NCBI RefSeq assembly: GCF_945952365.1
Contig: NZ_CAMFHX010000012.1
Location: 1 to 64,000, forward strand
DNA: 64,000 bases
Direction: 5' to 3'
DNA from: an uncultured Cetobacterium sp.
GTDB taxonomy: Bacteria; Fusobacteriota; Fusobacteriia; Fusobacteriales; Fusobacteriaceae
This document shows positions 16,541 to 26,346 of this stretch, in pieces. The position numbers and the translations under genes are program-made. The first letter of the stretch is position 1, and each line of letters starts with the position of its first letter. Below the pieces are notes generated by a model. That model made no database searches. It had not been told where the DNA came from and saw only the letters and a program-made list of their open reading frames with translations.

Positions 16541-18379
16541 GTGTTTAGAGAGAATATAATAACCGAGCTATTTTCAAATAGAAGAAATATAGTGAAGTTA
16601 GGAATAGACCTAGTATCAGTATTTTTCGGAATCTTTCTAGGCCTTTTAATCAGATATGAAGACAGTGTACTTTTGAATATTCATAGAAGCTATTTCATTG
16701 TATATGGAGTAGCATTTTTAGCTGTTTATCTGATTAGAAAAAATGGATTGAAAAGTTGGAGTTACACCAACTCGTTAGATGTATTGAATCTAACATTTAC
16801 GAATCTGGTGGCACTAATGATAACTCTATCATACTATGCTGTGTTTAGAGAGAGCTACTCAAGAACGGTTGTGCTTGTAGGATTTGTGCTGATATTGATG
16901 TTACAACTGCTTTGGAGATTCTTCTTCAGATTGAATAGATCATACAAGGTTATGCTAAGTAAAAATAAACCTAAGATGAATACCTTGATATATGGAGCTG
17001 GAGATGCTGGAGTTGCTTTAATTAGAGATGGGCTTACAAATCCAAATTATCCATACCATATTACGGCTATAGTGGATGATGATAGACGGAAGCGTGGAAC
17101 ATATATAAATGGTGTGAAGGTGTTTGGAGATTTCTATGATCTTGCAGATGTTGTGAGAGAGCAGAGCATCGAGATGGTGATAATAGCTATTCCAACTATA
17201 AAAAGAGAGCGTATAAAAGAGATAATTGATTTGACAAAGTGTTGTACAGATGTAAAGGTTAAAATTCTGCCTGGACTAGATGATATTCTTCAAGATGAGA
17301 ATATCGCTAATCAGGTGAGAGATGTAAGTATAGAGGATTTGCTTGGAAGAGAGCAGGTCTTAGTAAATGGAGATAATATAAAAGATATTATCGAGGATAA
17401 GGTTGTATTTGTAACTGGTGGAGCGGGAAGTATTGGAAGTGAGCTTGCACGTCAAATTGCTAGGTATAATCCCAAAAAGCTGGTGACAATAGATGTAAAT
17501 GAGAATGACCTTTACTTCTTAGAGTTAGAGCTAAAAAGAAGTTTTAAAGAACTGGATCTGCAAAGTGAGATTTGTAATATCAGAGAGGCTGATAAGGTTG
17601 AGTTACTATTTAACAGATACAAACCAAATATAGTTTTCCATGCAGCTGCTCATAAGCATGTGCCGTTGATGGAGCATAACCCAGAGGAAGCTATAAAAAA
17701 TAACATCTTTGGAACTAAAAAGGTTGCAGAGATGGCTATAAAGTATGGTGCTGAAAGATTTGTATTAATCTCTACAGATAAAGCTGTTAACCCAACGAAT
17801 ATAATGGGAGCAACAAAACGTGCTTGTGAGATTGTGGTTGAATCTATGAATGGAAAGAGTGATACAAAGTTTATGGCAGTAAGGTTTGGAAATGTTTTGG
17901 GAAGTAATGGTTCGGTTATTCCAATATTTAAAAAGCTGATAAGCGAAGGGAAAAACTTAACGCTGACTCACCCTGATATCACAAGATACTTTATGACAAT
18001 TCCAGAAGCAGCTCAACTGGTTATTGAAGCGGGATCGCTTGGAAAAGGTGGAGAGCTATTTATTTTAGACATGGGAGAGCCTGTAAAGATAATAGATCTA
18101 GCTCGTACTATGATAAAATTATCGAATGCTGATGTAGATATAGAGATAGTTGGACTACGTCCTGGAGAGAAACTTTATGAAGAGTTGCTTTATGATGTGA
18201 GTGCTGCTTTAAAAACAGAGAATAATAAGATATTTATAACTAAGATAGATCCTATGGATATTAAGTTAGAACATCATCTAGAAAAATTAGCAGAAGCTAT
18301 TAAAAATCCAGAGAAAGAGAATCTTAAAACTCTTATGAAGGAGTTTGTGATTACATATAAGGAGGCGAAGAATGACTAA
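16541..18379 (+). CDS. membrane-bound UDP-GlcNAc 4,6-dehydratase (PglF/WbpM/CapD type)
   Basis: A 612-residue protein. Four hydrophobic helices occupy about residues 15-130, a first nucleotide-binding-like domain follows (YGAGDAGVALIRDG), then a full SDR domain with VFVTGGAGSIGSELARQIA near 285-303 and the active-site block STDKAVNPTNIMGATKR near 410, which has Met where short SDRs have Tyr, as is normal in this long class. It should convert UDP-GlcNAc to UDP-2-acetamido-2,6-dideoxy-4-hexulose. The start is GTG after GGGGGGAATAAAG. It overlaps the aminotransferase gene by 8 nt, defining a 4-amino-sugar pathway. Confidence 0.9.
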   Translation: MFRENIITELFSNRRNIVKLGIDLVSVFFGIFLGLLIRYEDSVLLNIHRSYFIVYGVAFLAVYLIRKNGLKSWSYTNSLDVLNLTFTNLVALMITLSYYAVFRESYSRTVVLVGFVLILMLQLLWRFFFRLNRSYKVMLSKNKPKMNTLIYGAGDAGVALIRDGLTNPNYPYHITAIVDDDRRKRGTYINGVKVFGDFYDLADVVREQSIEMVIIAIPTIKRERIKEIIDLTKCCTDVKVKILPGLDDILQDENIANQVRDVSIEDLLGREQVLVNGDNIKDIIEDKVVFVTGGAGSIGSELARQIARYNPKKLVTIDVNENDLYFLELELKRSFKELDLQSEICNIREADKVELLFNRYKPNIVFHAAAHKHVPLMEHNPEEAIKNNIFGTKKVAEMAIKYGAERFVLISTDKAVNPTNIMGATKRACEIVVESMNGKSDTKFMAVRFGNVLGSNGSVIPIFKKLISEGKNLTLTHPDITRYFMTIPEAAQLVIEAGSLGKGGELFILDMGEPVKIIDLARTMIKLSNADVDIEIVGLRPGEKLYEELLYDVSAALKTENNKIFITKIDPMDIKLEHHLEKLAEAIKNPEKENLKTLMKEFVITYKEAKND

Positions 18380-19544
18380 AACAATAGGATTATCAATACC
18401 AAACTTAGATGTTGAGCCAATTGTAGAAAATTTAAGAGAGTGTATAGAATCTGGTTGGGTATCAACTGGAGGAAGGTTTATCGGTGAATTTGAAGAGAAG
18501 ATAGCTAAGTATGTAGGAGTGAAAGAAGCAGTTGGAGTTCAATCAGGAACTGCTGGATTACATACAGCATTAAGAGTGTTAGGAGTAGAGCCTGGAGATG
18601 AGGTATTAGTTCCAACATTAACATTTATAGCAGCAGTAAATCCTGTGACATATCATGGAGCAACTCCTGTATTTATAGGATGTGACGATACTCTTTGTAT
18701 GGACCCAAATCTTTTAGAGAAGTTTTTAGAGGAAGAGTGTGAATTTAAAAATGGATTTACATACAATAAAAAAACTGCTGCTAAAATATCAGCTTTAGCA
18801 GTAGTTCATGTATTTGGAAATATGGCAAATATGGAAAGAATAATGGATCTGTCTGCAAAGTATAACTTTAAAGTTTTAGAAGATGCCACAGAAGGTTTAG
18901 GAACTTATTATACAGAGGGAAGATATGCTGGTAAATATGCAGGAACAATTGCTCATGCAGGTGTGTACTCTTTCAATGCCAATAAGATAATTACTACTGG
19001 TGGAGGGGGAATGGTTGTATCAAACGATGCTGAGTTCTTAAATGAAATAAGATTCTTAACAACTCAAGCTAAGACAGATCAACTTTACTTTATCCATGAT
19101 GAAATAGGATATAACTATAGAATGTTAAATCTTCAAGCTGCACTAGGAACTAGTCAAATAGATAACTTAGAAAAGTTTATCGCTACAAAAGTTAAAAACT
19201 ATAATCTTTATAAAGAAGCTATTGAAAAGATTGAAGGATTGACTTTATTACCATTTAATGAAGATATCAGACCTAACTATTGGTTCTATTCAGTGGTTGT
19301 AGATGAAGAAAAATATGGAATGAATAAAGATGAGTTACTATTAAAGTTAGTTTCAGCTAATATTCAAACAAGACCTATCTGGGGATTGATTCATGAGCAA
19401 AAACCATATCAAAATCATCAAGCTTATGGAGTGGAAAAAGCAGTTTGGTATCACGATAGAGTGCTTAATATTCCATGTTCATCTAACTTAACAGAAGAGG
19501 ACGCTAAGTATGTGATAGAGAAGTTAAAGGAGTTTAAGAGATAA
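18372..19544 (+). CDS. DegT/DnrJ/EryC1-type sugar aminotransferase (LegC/PglE-like)
   Basis: A 390-residue PLP enzyme: VGVQSGTAGLHTALRVLG near residue 55, VLEDATEGLGTYY (PLP-pyridine Asp near 177) and SFNANKIITTGGGGM with the Schiff-base Lys near 205. It matches the LegC-like group that aminates UDP-4-keto-6-deoxy-GlcNAc. With the preceding dehydratase it would make UDP-2-acetamido-4-amino-2,4,6-trideoxyhexose. No dedicated N-acetyltransferase follows, so the 4-amino group may stay free or be acylated by another gene. It abuts the phosphoglycosyl transferase gene (1-nt overlap). Confidence 0.87.
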   Translation: MTKTIGLSIPNLDVEPIVENLRECIESGWVSTGGRFIGEFEEKIAKYVGVKEAVGVQSGTAGLHTALRVLGVEPGDEVLVPTLTFIAAVNPVTYHGATPVFIGCDDTLCMDPNLLEKFLEEECEFKNGFTYNKKTAAKISALAVVHVFGNMANMERIMDLSAKYNFKVLEDATEGLGTYYTEGRYAGKYAGTIAHAGVYSFNANKIITTGGGGMVVSNDAEFLNEIRFLTTQAKTDQLYFIHDEIGYNYRMLNLQAALGTSQIDNLEKFIATKVKNYNLYKEAIEKIEGLTLLPFNEDIRPNYWFYSVVVDEEKYGMNKDELLLKLVSANIQTRPIWGLIHEQKPYQNHQAYGVEKAVWYHDRVLNIPCSSNLTEEDAKYVIEKLKEFKR

Positions 19545-20146
19545 TGAAATTAAGCGTTAGAATTTTTGATTTAGTTTTAGCATTTATTTTATTTGTAATA
19601 TTACTGATTCCGATGAGTATAGTAGCTTTAATGATAAAATTAACGTCAAAAGGACCTACTATTTATAAGCAGTTGAGAACAGGATATAAAGAAAATGACT
19701 TTTATATTTATAAATTTAGAACAATGTCTGTTGGAAGTGACAAAACTGGAAGTATAACAATAGGAAATGATAGAAGGATAACAAAAATAGGAAAAATATT
19801 AAGAAAGACAAAAGTAGATGAATTTCCACAATTAATAAATATTTTTAGAGGTGAAATGTCATTTGTGGGACCAAGACCCGATACACCTGAATATACAGAA
19901 TATTATAAAAAATATAACAGTAGTTATTTTGATCTTGTACCTGGAATAACAGGAAAAGCTTCAATCTATTTATCAAATGAGGAAGAATTAATGTCTAAAG
20001 TGGAAAATCCAAAAGATTTCTATGTAAATGAAATAATTCCCAAAAAAGTTGGATTAAATAGTTATCACCTAAATCATTTTAATATTTTTGATAATTTAAA
20101 AATAATGATAGAAACTGTTTTTAAGGTTGTGAAAAATGATGAATGA
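19544..20146 (+). CDS. small monotopic phosphoglycosyl transferase (PglC-like)
   Basis: A 200-residue initiating sugar-phosphate transferase. The N-terminal hydrophobic re-entrant helix (about residues 8-32) is followed by KFRTM, the catalytic Asp-Glu pair in TKVDEFPQLINIFRGEMSF and the VGPRPDTPEY signature. It transfers a phospho-sugar from a UDP-sugar to undecaprenyl phosphate, beginning O-unit assembly. Its place after the dehydratase and aminotransferase suggests the 4-amino-trideoxy sugar as the first residue. It overlaps the next GT2 gene by 11 nt. Confidence 0.9.
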   Translation: MKLSVRIFDLVLAFILFVILLIPMSIVALMIKLTSKGPTIYKQLRTGYKENDFYIYKFRTMSVGSDKTGSITIGNDRRITKIGKILRKTKVDEFPQLINIFRGEMSFVGPRPDTPEYTEYYKKYNSSYFDLVPGITGKASIYLSNEEELMSKVENPKDFYVNEIIPKKVGLNSYHLNHFNIFDNLKIMIETVFKVVKNDE

Positions 20147-20906
20147 AAAATTAGTATCTGTGATTGTTCCAAATTATAATTGTGAAAAGTATATAGGAGA
20201 AACTTTAGGAAGTATTTTAGAGCAATCATATAAAAATATTGAAATAATAATAATAGATGATTGTTCAACGGATAACAGCTATTCAATAGCTTTAAATTAT
20301 TCAAAAAAATATTCAAATATAATAGTTGAAAAGTTAGAGAAAAATAGTGGAGCGGGAATTGCTAGAAATAGAGGAATAGAATTGGCTACTGGAGAATATA
20401 TAGCTTTTTTAGATTCAGATGATATATGGCATAAAGAAAAACTTAAAAATCAAATAAGATTTATGGAGAAAAATAATTATGCAATGTCGTTTACAAGCTA
20501 TGAGCACATAAATGAAGAAGGGAAGAGATTAGGATTAGAAATTAGAGTCCCTAAAAAAGTAAGTTATAATATGATGTTATGGCATGATTATCTAGGTTGT
20601 TTAACAGTAGTTTATAATCAAAGAATACACGGAAAAGTTTATAGTGAAGATATAAGAAAAAATAATGACTATTCATTATTTTTAAATATATTAAAAAAAG
20701 AGAAATATGCGTATGGCTTAAGAGAACCTTTGGCAAAATATAGAATACGAAAAGGTTCAATTTCTAGAAATAAACTTCAAACTATAAAGCCACACTATCA
20801 TCTAATAAGGAGTATTGAAAAAAAATCTGTTTTTAAATCTGTATTATGTATATTTAGTCACTTTTTAATAAAAAAAATTTATAAAGAAAAAAAATTAGTT
20901 AAATAA
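20136..20906 (+). CDS. GT2-family glycosyltransferase
   Basis: A 256-residue GT-A enzyme: VSVIVPNYNCEKYIGETL, IIIIDDCSTDNS, GAGIARNRGIELATGEYIAFLDSDD with the DxD motif near residue 92, and a short basic C-terminus (IKKIYKEKKL) that may touch the membrane. It probably adds the second O-unit sugar to the undecaprenyl-linked acceptor. The sugar is unknown. Confidence 0.87.
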   Translation: MMNEKLVSVIVPNYNCEKYIGETLGSILEQSYKNIEIIIIDDCSTDNSYSIALNYSKKYSNIIVEKLEKNSGAGIARNRGIELATGEYIAFLDSDDIWHKEKLKNQIRFMEKNNYAMSFTSYEHINEEGKRLGLEIRVPKKVSYNMMLWHDYLGCLTVVYNQRIHGKVYSEDIRKNNDYSLFLNILKKEKYAYGLREPLAKYRIRKGSISRNKLQTIKPHYHLIRSIEKKSVFKSVLCIFSHFLIKKIYKEKKLVK

Positions 20907-20928
20907 CAAAGATAATAGGGAGTTATAA

Positions 20929-22095
20929 ATGAGAGTAACTATAGCAGGAACAGGATATGTAGGATTATCTAATGCGATACTTTTAGCCCAAAATAATGAG
21001 GTAGTAGCACTAGATATAATCCCTGAAAAAGTAGAAATGATTAACAATAAAAAATCTCCAATAGTAGACAAAGAAATCAGTGAATTTTTAGCAACTAAAG
21101 ATTTAAATTTAAAGGCAACAACAGATAAAGAGTTAGCATATAAAGATGCAGAGTTTGTAGTGATAGCAACACCTACAGATTATGATCCAGAAAAAAATTA
21201 CTTTAATACAAACAGCGTAGAAGCGGTTATAAAAGATGTTTTAAGTATTAATCCAAAAGCCACTATGATAATAAAATCTACAGTACCGGTTGGATATACT
21301 GATAAAATTAGAAAAGAGTTTGGAATGGAGAATATTATATTCTCCCCAGAGTTTTTAAGAGAGGGAAAAGCTCTCTATGATAATCTTTACCCAAGTAGAA
21401 TAATAATGGGAGATAAATCAGAAGCAGCTAAAAAATTTGCAAATTTATTATTAGAAGGAGCCGTAAAAAAAGATACTCAAATGCTACTTATGAATAGTAC
21501 AGAAGCTGAAGCTGTAAAATTATTCTCAAATACATATTTAGCTTTAAGAGTAGCTTATTTTAATGAGTTAGACACATATGCAGAGCTAAGAGGATTAAAT
21601 ACTAAAGATATAATTGAAGGAGTAGGGCTTGATCCAAGAATAGGGTCACACTATAATAATCCTTCATTCGGATATGGTGGGTATTGCCTTCCTAAAGATA
21701 CAAAGCAATTAAGAGCAAACTATTTAGATGTTCCTAATAATCTGATTGAAGCTATAGTGGATTCAAATTCTACTAGAAAAGATCATGTAGCAGATAGTAT
21801 TATCAAGAGAAATCCTAAGATAGTTGGAATATATAGACTTACGATGAAAACGGATTCGGATAACTTCCGTGCTTCATCTATTCAAGGTGTTATGAAAAGA
21901 ATTAAAGCTAAAGGAATTGAAGTTGTAGTATATGAGCCAGTTTTAAAAGATGAAACATTCTTTAATTCAAGAGTAATAAAAGATTTTGAGGAGTTTAAAT
22001 CAATAAGCGACGTTATTGTAAGTAATAGACTATCAGAAGAGCTAATGAATGTAAAGAATAAAGTATATACGAGGGATTTATATGGAAGAGATTAG
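20929..22095 (+). CDS. ugd: UDP-glucose 6-dehydrogenase
   Basis: A 388-residue protein. The N-terminal NAD-binding [15 protein letters not shown] (residues 6-20), the [13 protein letters not shown] helix, [20 protein letters not shown] and the catalytic-Cys motif [15 protein letters not shown] (Cys near 253) identify it. It oxidises UDP-glucose twice to UDP-glucuronate using NAD+. The substrate can come from GalU at 32297 in the same cluster, so glucuronic acid or a derivative is likely in the O-unit. It overlaps the next glycosyltransferase by 14 nt. Confidence 0.93.
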   Translation: MRVTIAGTGYVGLSNAILLAQNNEVVALDIIPEKVEMINNKKSPIVDKEISEFLATKDLNLKATTDKELAYKDAEFVVIATPTDYDPEKNYFNTNSVEAVIKDVLSINPKATMIIKSTVPVGYTDKIRKEFGMENIIFSPEFLREGKALYDNLYPSRIIMGDKSEAAKKFANLLLEGAVKKDTQMLLMNSTEAEAVKLFSNTYLALRVAYFNELDTYAELRGLNTKDIIEGVGLDPRIGSHYNNPSFGYGGYCLPKDTKQLRANYLDVPNNLIEAIVDSNSTRKDHVADSIIKRNPKIVGIYRLTMKTDSDNFRASSIQGVMKRIKAKGIEVVVYEPVLKDETFFNSRVIKDFEEFKSISDVIVSNRLSEELMNVKNKVYTRDLYGRD

Positions 22096-23257
22096 TAAAA
22101 AAATATTTTGTCCAACTAAATTAAGAGGTTTTCAAAAGCATCTATTAAAAGAAATAGAAAAAGATTTTAAAGTTGAATTAAAAGAAGAAATATTTTTTGA
22201 AAAAATATCTTTAAAGAAATTAATTTTATCAAGGATAGTAAGAAGTAAAATAGCAGATTTATTAGGAATCATACAAGTCATAAAAGTAACAAAAAATTGT
22301 GATTTAGTATTTAGTTATAATAGGTTTATAAAAGGAAAAAAATATTTAATAAATTTAGAAAATCCAACAGCTTTATTTCACTATAGTCTTAACCGAAATA
22401 AAACTTTTTTAGGAAAGAGAATTTTAAAGAAAGAATTAAAAAGTCCAAAATTAAAGAAAATAATTTGTATATCAAAAGCTTGTGCTAGTACAGCCTTTCA
22501 AATATTGAACGAGAATATAACTGAAGAAAAAATAATTCAGATATATCCACTTATAGAAAATTTAAATATTTCAGAAAAAGAGTTGATTGAAAAATCAAAT
22601 AGAAAAAAAATAAAGTTGTTGTTTATAAGTTCGGAGTTTTACCTTAAAAGTGGTAAGGAAATATTAGATGCATTTTATGAAATTGATAGTTTAAATATTG
22701 AATTAACAATAATTACTCAAATAGATAAATTAAAAGTTAAAGAGTTAGAGCAAATAAAATTGAATAAAAAAATAAAGTTGCTAGAATTTAATTTAACATT
22801 TGATGAACTACAACAAGAATATAAGAGTGCTAATATACTACTTCATCCAACAAGACAAGATAGTTTTGCATTGGTTGTTTTAGAAGGAATAAAAAATGGA
22901 CTTCCATGTATTGGAACAAATGTTTATGCAATTCCAGAAATAATAGAAAATAATGAAAATGGATTTTTGATAGAACCAAGATTCTTCTTTTTTGATAGAA
23001 ATAATATTCCAAATCCGAATGTATGGAATAATAGAAAAAAAACAATCTATAGTGAATATATAGATTATAACATAACAAAATTTATAAAAGAAAAAATTTT
23101 GTTATACTATTTTGATAGAAATTTGCTGTATCAGCATAGCAGAAATAGCTATTTAAAATCTATTAACCAAGATTTTTCAAGTAGTGAGATATTAGAAAAG
23201 TGGAAAGAAATATTGGAGGAAGTTTTTAATGAGAAAAATATTAGTAGTAGACTTTAA
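22082..23257 (+). CDS. GT4-like glycosyltransferase
   Basis: A 391-residue GT-B protein. The recognisable part is the C-terminal donor domain: [45 protein letters not shown] and [17 protein letters not shown]. The N-terminal acceptor domain is diverged. It overlaps ugd upstream and the next gene downstream by 29 nt. Base composition is very AT-rich compared with the dehydratase and aminotransferase genes, fitting a strain-specific O-unit segment. Confidence 0.8.
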   Translation: MEEISKKIFCPTKLRGFQKHLLKEIEKDFKVELKEEIFFEKISLKKLILSRIVRSKIADLLGIIQVIKVTKNCDLVFSYNRFIKGKKYLINLENPTALFHYSLNRNKTFLGKRILKKELKSPKLKKIICISKACASTAFQILNENITEEKIIQIYPLIENLNISEKELIEKSNRKKIKLLFISSEFYLKSGKEILDAFYEIDSLNIELTIITQIDKLKVKELEQIKLNKKIKLLEFNLTFDELQQEYKSANILLHPTRQDSFALVVLEGIKNGLPCIGTNVYAIPEIIENNENGFLIEPRFFFFDRNNIPNPNVWNNRKKTIYSEYIDYNITKFIKEKILLYYFDRNLLYQHSRNSYLKSINQDFSSSEILEKWKEILEEVFNEKNISSRL

Positions 23258-24299
23258 TGGAACTACACCTATATATACAAATTATTTTGCAAAAAATTTA
23301 AAATCAAATAAAACTGAAGTTGAAATACTAGGATATAAAAATGAAACTGAATTAAAATATTTAAAAAAAGAAGTTAAGTATATAGAAATAAACTTATATA
23401 GTAAATTATTAAATTATTTTTGTTACTGGGGGTATTTATTTATTTTTGCTAAAAAGTATGATATTTTGATTATTGAATGGTTACCTTTTTTAAAGTATTC
23501 AGTAATTGAATTATATTTGATAGGATTTTTACAAAAGAGAATAAAGAAATCAGAACTGTACTACACTGTTCATAATTTCTATCCGCACAATAGTCAAAAT
23601 ATAAAACTAAAAAAAAGATATGAAAAATTATATAAAAATCTTTCAAATTTATTAGTTCATACAAATGAAACTAAGATAAAACTAAAAAAAATAGGAGTAA
23701 ATGGAAAAATCTCAGAAATTAATCACGGTCCACTGTATTATGATATTGATATAGAGGAGAAAAAAGATATGAAAATGCTTTCAATGTTAGGAACTATTTC
23801 AGAGTATAAAGGAATTGAAGATGCTTTAAAAGCTATGGAGATTTTAAAAGAAAATAAATTCTATTTATATATAGCAGGTAAAGGAGATATAAAATATATA
23901 AATAAATTAAAAAAAATAATATGTGAAAAAAAAATGGAAAAAAATATATTTTTAAAAGAAGGATATTTATCAACTGAAGAAATTATAAAATTGACAAAAA
24001 AATCAGCAGTCACATTAATGCCATACAAACAGATAGAGCAAAGTGGTGTTGCATTAACCTCAATAGGATTAAATACTCCTATTGTAGGATATAAAGTAGG
24101 AGGGTTAAAAGATGTCATTGTAAATTCTTGGAATGGATATCTTGTAAATTCTGGAGATTATGAAAAATTAGCATATAAAGTAATTGAAACAATAGATAAT
24201 TATGAAAACATATTATTAAGAAGTAAAATATTAAGTGAGAGAAAAGGATGGCAGGAAAATTTAAAATTATTTTTAGAGTCTAGAGATTTAAATGAATAA
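23229..24299 (+). CDS. GT4-like glycosyltransferase
   Basis: A 356-residue GT-B protein with MLGTISEYKGIEDALKAME opening the C-terminal domain and LMPYKQIEQSGVALTSIGLNTP followed by GYKVGGLKDVI, where the usual FPSxxEG block is replaced. The overlap with both neighbours (29 and 8 nt) fixes the operon. It probably adds an O-unit sugar; specificity is unknown. Confidence 0.8.
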   Translation: MRKILVVDFNGTTPIYTNYFAKNLKSNKTEVEILGYKNETELKYLKKEVKYIEINLYSKLLNYFCYWGYLFIFAKKYDILIIEWLPFLKYSVIELYLIGFLQKRIKKSELYYTVHNFYPHNSQNIKLKKRYEKLYKNLSNLLVHTNETKIKLKKIGVNGKISEINHGPLYYDIDIEEKKDMKMLSMLGTISEYKGIEDALKAMEILKENKFYLYIAGKGDIKYINKLKKIICEKKMEKNIFLKEGYLSTEEIIKLTKKSAVTLMPYKQIEQSGVALTSIGLNTPIVGYKVGGLKDVIVNSWNGYLVNSGDYEKLAYKVIETIDNYENILLRSKILSERKGWQENLKLFLESRDLNE

Positions 24300-25380
24300 A
24301 GTTAATAATTCGTTATATAATATTTTACTTAATTTGTTTTTAACAGTTAATATTTTTTCATTTTTTCAAAGATTTATAGTCATAAATAATTTATATTTTG
24401 GTGATTTGAAGTTTATTTTTAAATTAAATTTTTTACTTGGAATAGTATTATTAATTTTAAAAAATAAACTGAACAAAAAAGATTTTTTGATAATATTTTT
24501 TGGAATTATATTATATTTTTTTCTAAAAGATGGAAATATTTTAATGATGATTATATTATCTATTTTATTAAAAAATAATAATATAAATAAAAGTATACGT
24601 TATTTAGTTAAAGTTTATATTATTATTTTTATTGGCATAATTTGTTCTCATTTATTAGGGCTAACTGAAAATATAGATTTAAATACATTAAGATATCAGG
24701 AAGACTCGGGAGAATTTTTAAAAAGATATTCGTTAGGATTTATAAATCCTAATACATTATATCTAAATTTTTTACCTATTTATAGTGTGTATATATTTTT
24801 CTTTTATGAAAAATGGAAGTTAAGAAACACGTTTCTTATGATCATTTCATCTGGAATGATATATTTTATAACTAAATCTAGAACAGTATTTTTAGCGATA
24901 TTATTAACTTTATTTTTAATTAATATTAAAAATTTTTTTATAAGAAAATTTTTTAGCAATATTTTTTTATATTTGACACTATTTACTTTGTTATGTGGAA
25001 AATATTTAGTAACAAATAATTTTTTAGTAAGAATAACATCAAATAGAATTGAGTTGTGGAGTCATTTTAGTAATTTTGACAATATAGGGTTATTTTCAAA
25101 AGAAATAAAAAATTATAGTGAAATAGTTAACTATGAATTAAGTTCTCATAATCTATTTTTATATATTTTAAATAGATACGGTATAGTTTTCTATTGTATT
25201 GTTATGTTGATATATTTTTTTATAATAAAAAAAAGTTTGCACGTGAAAAAAGACAAGTGGATAATAGTAATTTTTTTGAATTTAGTTGTTGGAATTTTTG
25301 AAGATGGTGTTTTGTTGTTTCCAATCAATATATTATCAATATATTTCTATAATTTTTTATTAGATGATAATATAACTTGA
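24292..25380 (+). CDS. O-antigen polymerase candidate (Wzy)
   Basis: A 362-residue polytopic membrane protein with about ten hydrophobic helices and extreme AT content. There is little sequence signature, as is normal for Wzy. Polar segments include GFINPNTLYLNFLPIYS, TKSRTVFLAI and SSHNLFLYILNRYG (an HN-x-(F/Y)L pattern often seen in Wzy/WaaL). Position inside the O-unit operon, between glycosyltransferases and before Wzx, supports polymerase function. It would join undecaprenyl-linked repeats at the periplasmic face. Confidence 0.75.
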   Translation: MNKVNNSLYNILLNLFLTVNIFSFFQRFIVINNLYFGDLKFIFKLNFLLGIVLLILKNKLNKKDFLIIFFGIILYFFLKDGNILMMIILSILLKNNNINKSIRYLVKVYIIIFIGIICSHLLGLTENIDLNTLRYQEDSGEFLKRYSLGFINPNTLYLNFLPIYSVYIFFFYEKWKLRNTFLMIISSGMIYFITKSRTVFLAILLTLFLINIKNFFIRKFFSNIFLYLTLFTLLCGKYLVTNNFLVRITSNRIELWSHFSNFDNIGLFSKEIKNYSEIVNYELSSHNLFLYILNRYGIVFYCIVMLIYFFIIKKSLHVKKDKWIIVIFLNLVVGIFEDGVLLFPINILSIYFYNFLLDDNIT

Positions 25381-25405
25381 ATGGTTAAAAAAGTAGGAGT
25401 GTGTA

Positions 25406-26335
25406 ATGGAAAAGATTGATTTAACAATAGTTGTACCAATATATAATGTTGAGAAGTACTTAGAAGAATGTTTGGAATCTATTTATAGATTATCAATAAA
25501 GAAGGAAGTAATATTAGTAAATGATGAATCACAAGATAATTCATATTTAATTATAGAAAAATTTAAAAGTTTGTACCCACAGATAACAGTTGTAATAACT
25601 CAGAAAAATAAAGGTTTATCAGGTGCTAGAAATTCTGGATTAGAAATAGCAAGAGGAAAATATATAGCATTTATTGATAGTGATGATTATATTAATACTG
25701 AAAATTACGAATGTTTTTTTAAAGAAAATAAAGATAAAAAATTAGATATAATAATGGGAAATTTTATAAGAAAAAAAAATGAAGTGGAAACAATTTGTAA
25801 TAAGAACAGATTTAAAATAGATAATATTGTTGAAGGAAAGTATTTTTTTGAAACTATGATTTTATACAATAACTTTTATGTTGAAGTTTGGGATGATATA
25901 TATAGAAAAGATTTTTTGGTCGAAAATAAACTAAAGTTTAAAGAAGGATTATTGCATGAAGATATATTGTTTTCAGTAGAGGTTTTTGAAAAAGCTAAAA
26001 GAGTAAAATATATTAATTCGGAAATATATACTTATAGAGAAAGAGAAGGAAGTATTACAAAAAATATGACTTTAAAAAATTCATACCATAAGTTATATAT
26101 AGCTAAAAATTTTTTAAAAAATACAGATATTCAAAGACTAAATAATTTAGAATTACTTATAATAAATATTTTATGGAGTGAGTTTAGATTTAATTCTCTT
26201 ATAGAAAAAGAAATTTTTATACACTTAATTAAAAGAATAAAAAAAATCTCAAAAATAAAAAGTATTTTAAAGTTAATGGTTATTTTTATTAGCTATCCAT
26301 TTTCAAAAAAAATTAAAGTAGAAAGTATAAAGTAA
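25406..26335 (+). CDS. GT2-family glycosyltransferase (paralogue of 4740-5651)
   Basis: A 309-residue GT-A enzyme: LTIVVPIYNVEKYLEECLES, VILVNDESQDNS, GLSGARNSGLEIARGKYIAFIDSDDY with the DxD motif, LLHEDILFSVEVF as the catalytic-acid block and a YREREGSIT motif. The same blocks, including YRQREGSIV, occur in the GT2 protein encoded at 4740. Each copy is followed by a related GT4 gene, so a GT2-GT4 pair appears twice in the window. Confidence 0.87.
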   Translation: MEKIDLTIVVPIYNVEKYLEECLESIYRLSIKKEVILVNDESQDNSYLIIEKFKSLYPQITVVITQKNKGLSGARNSGLEIARGKYIAFIDSDDYINTENYECFFKENKDKKLDIIMGNFIRKKNEVETICNKNRFKIDNIVEGKYFFETMILYNNFYVEVWDDIYRKDFLVENKLKFKEGLLHEDILFSVEVFEKAKRVKYINSEIYTYREREGSITKNMTLKNSYHKLYIAKNFLKNTDIQRLNNLELLIINILWSEFRFNSLIEKEIFIHLIKRIKKISKIKSILKLMVIFISYPFSKKIKVESIK

Positions 26336-26346
26336 GGTGAATTTGA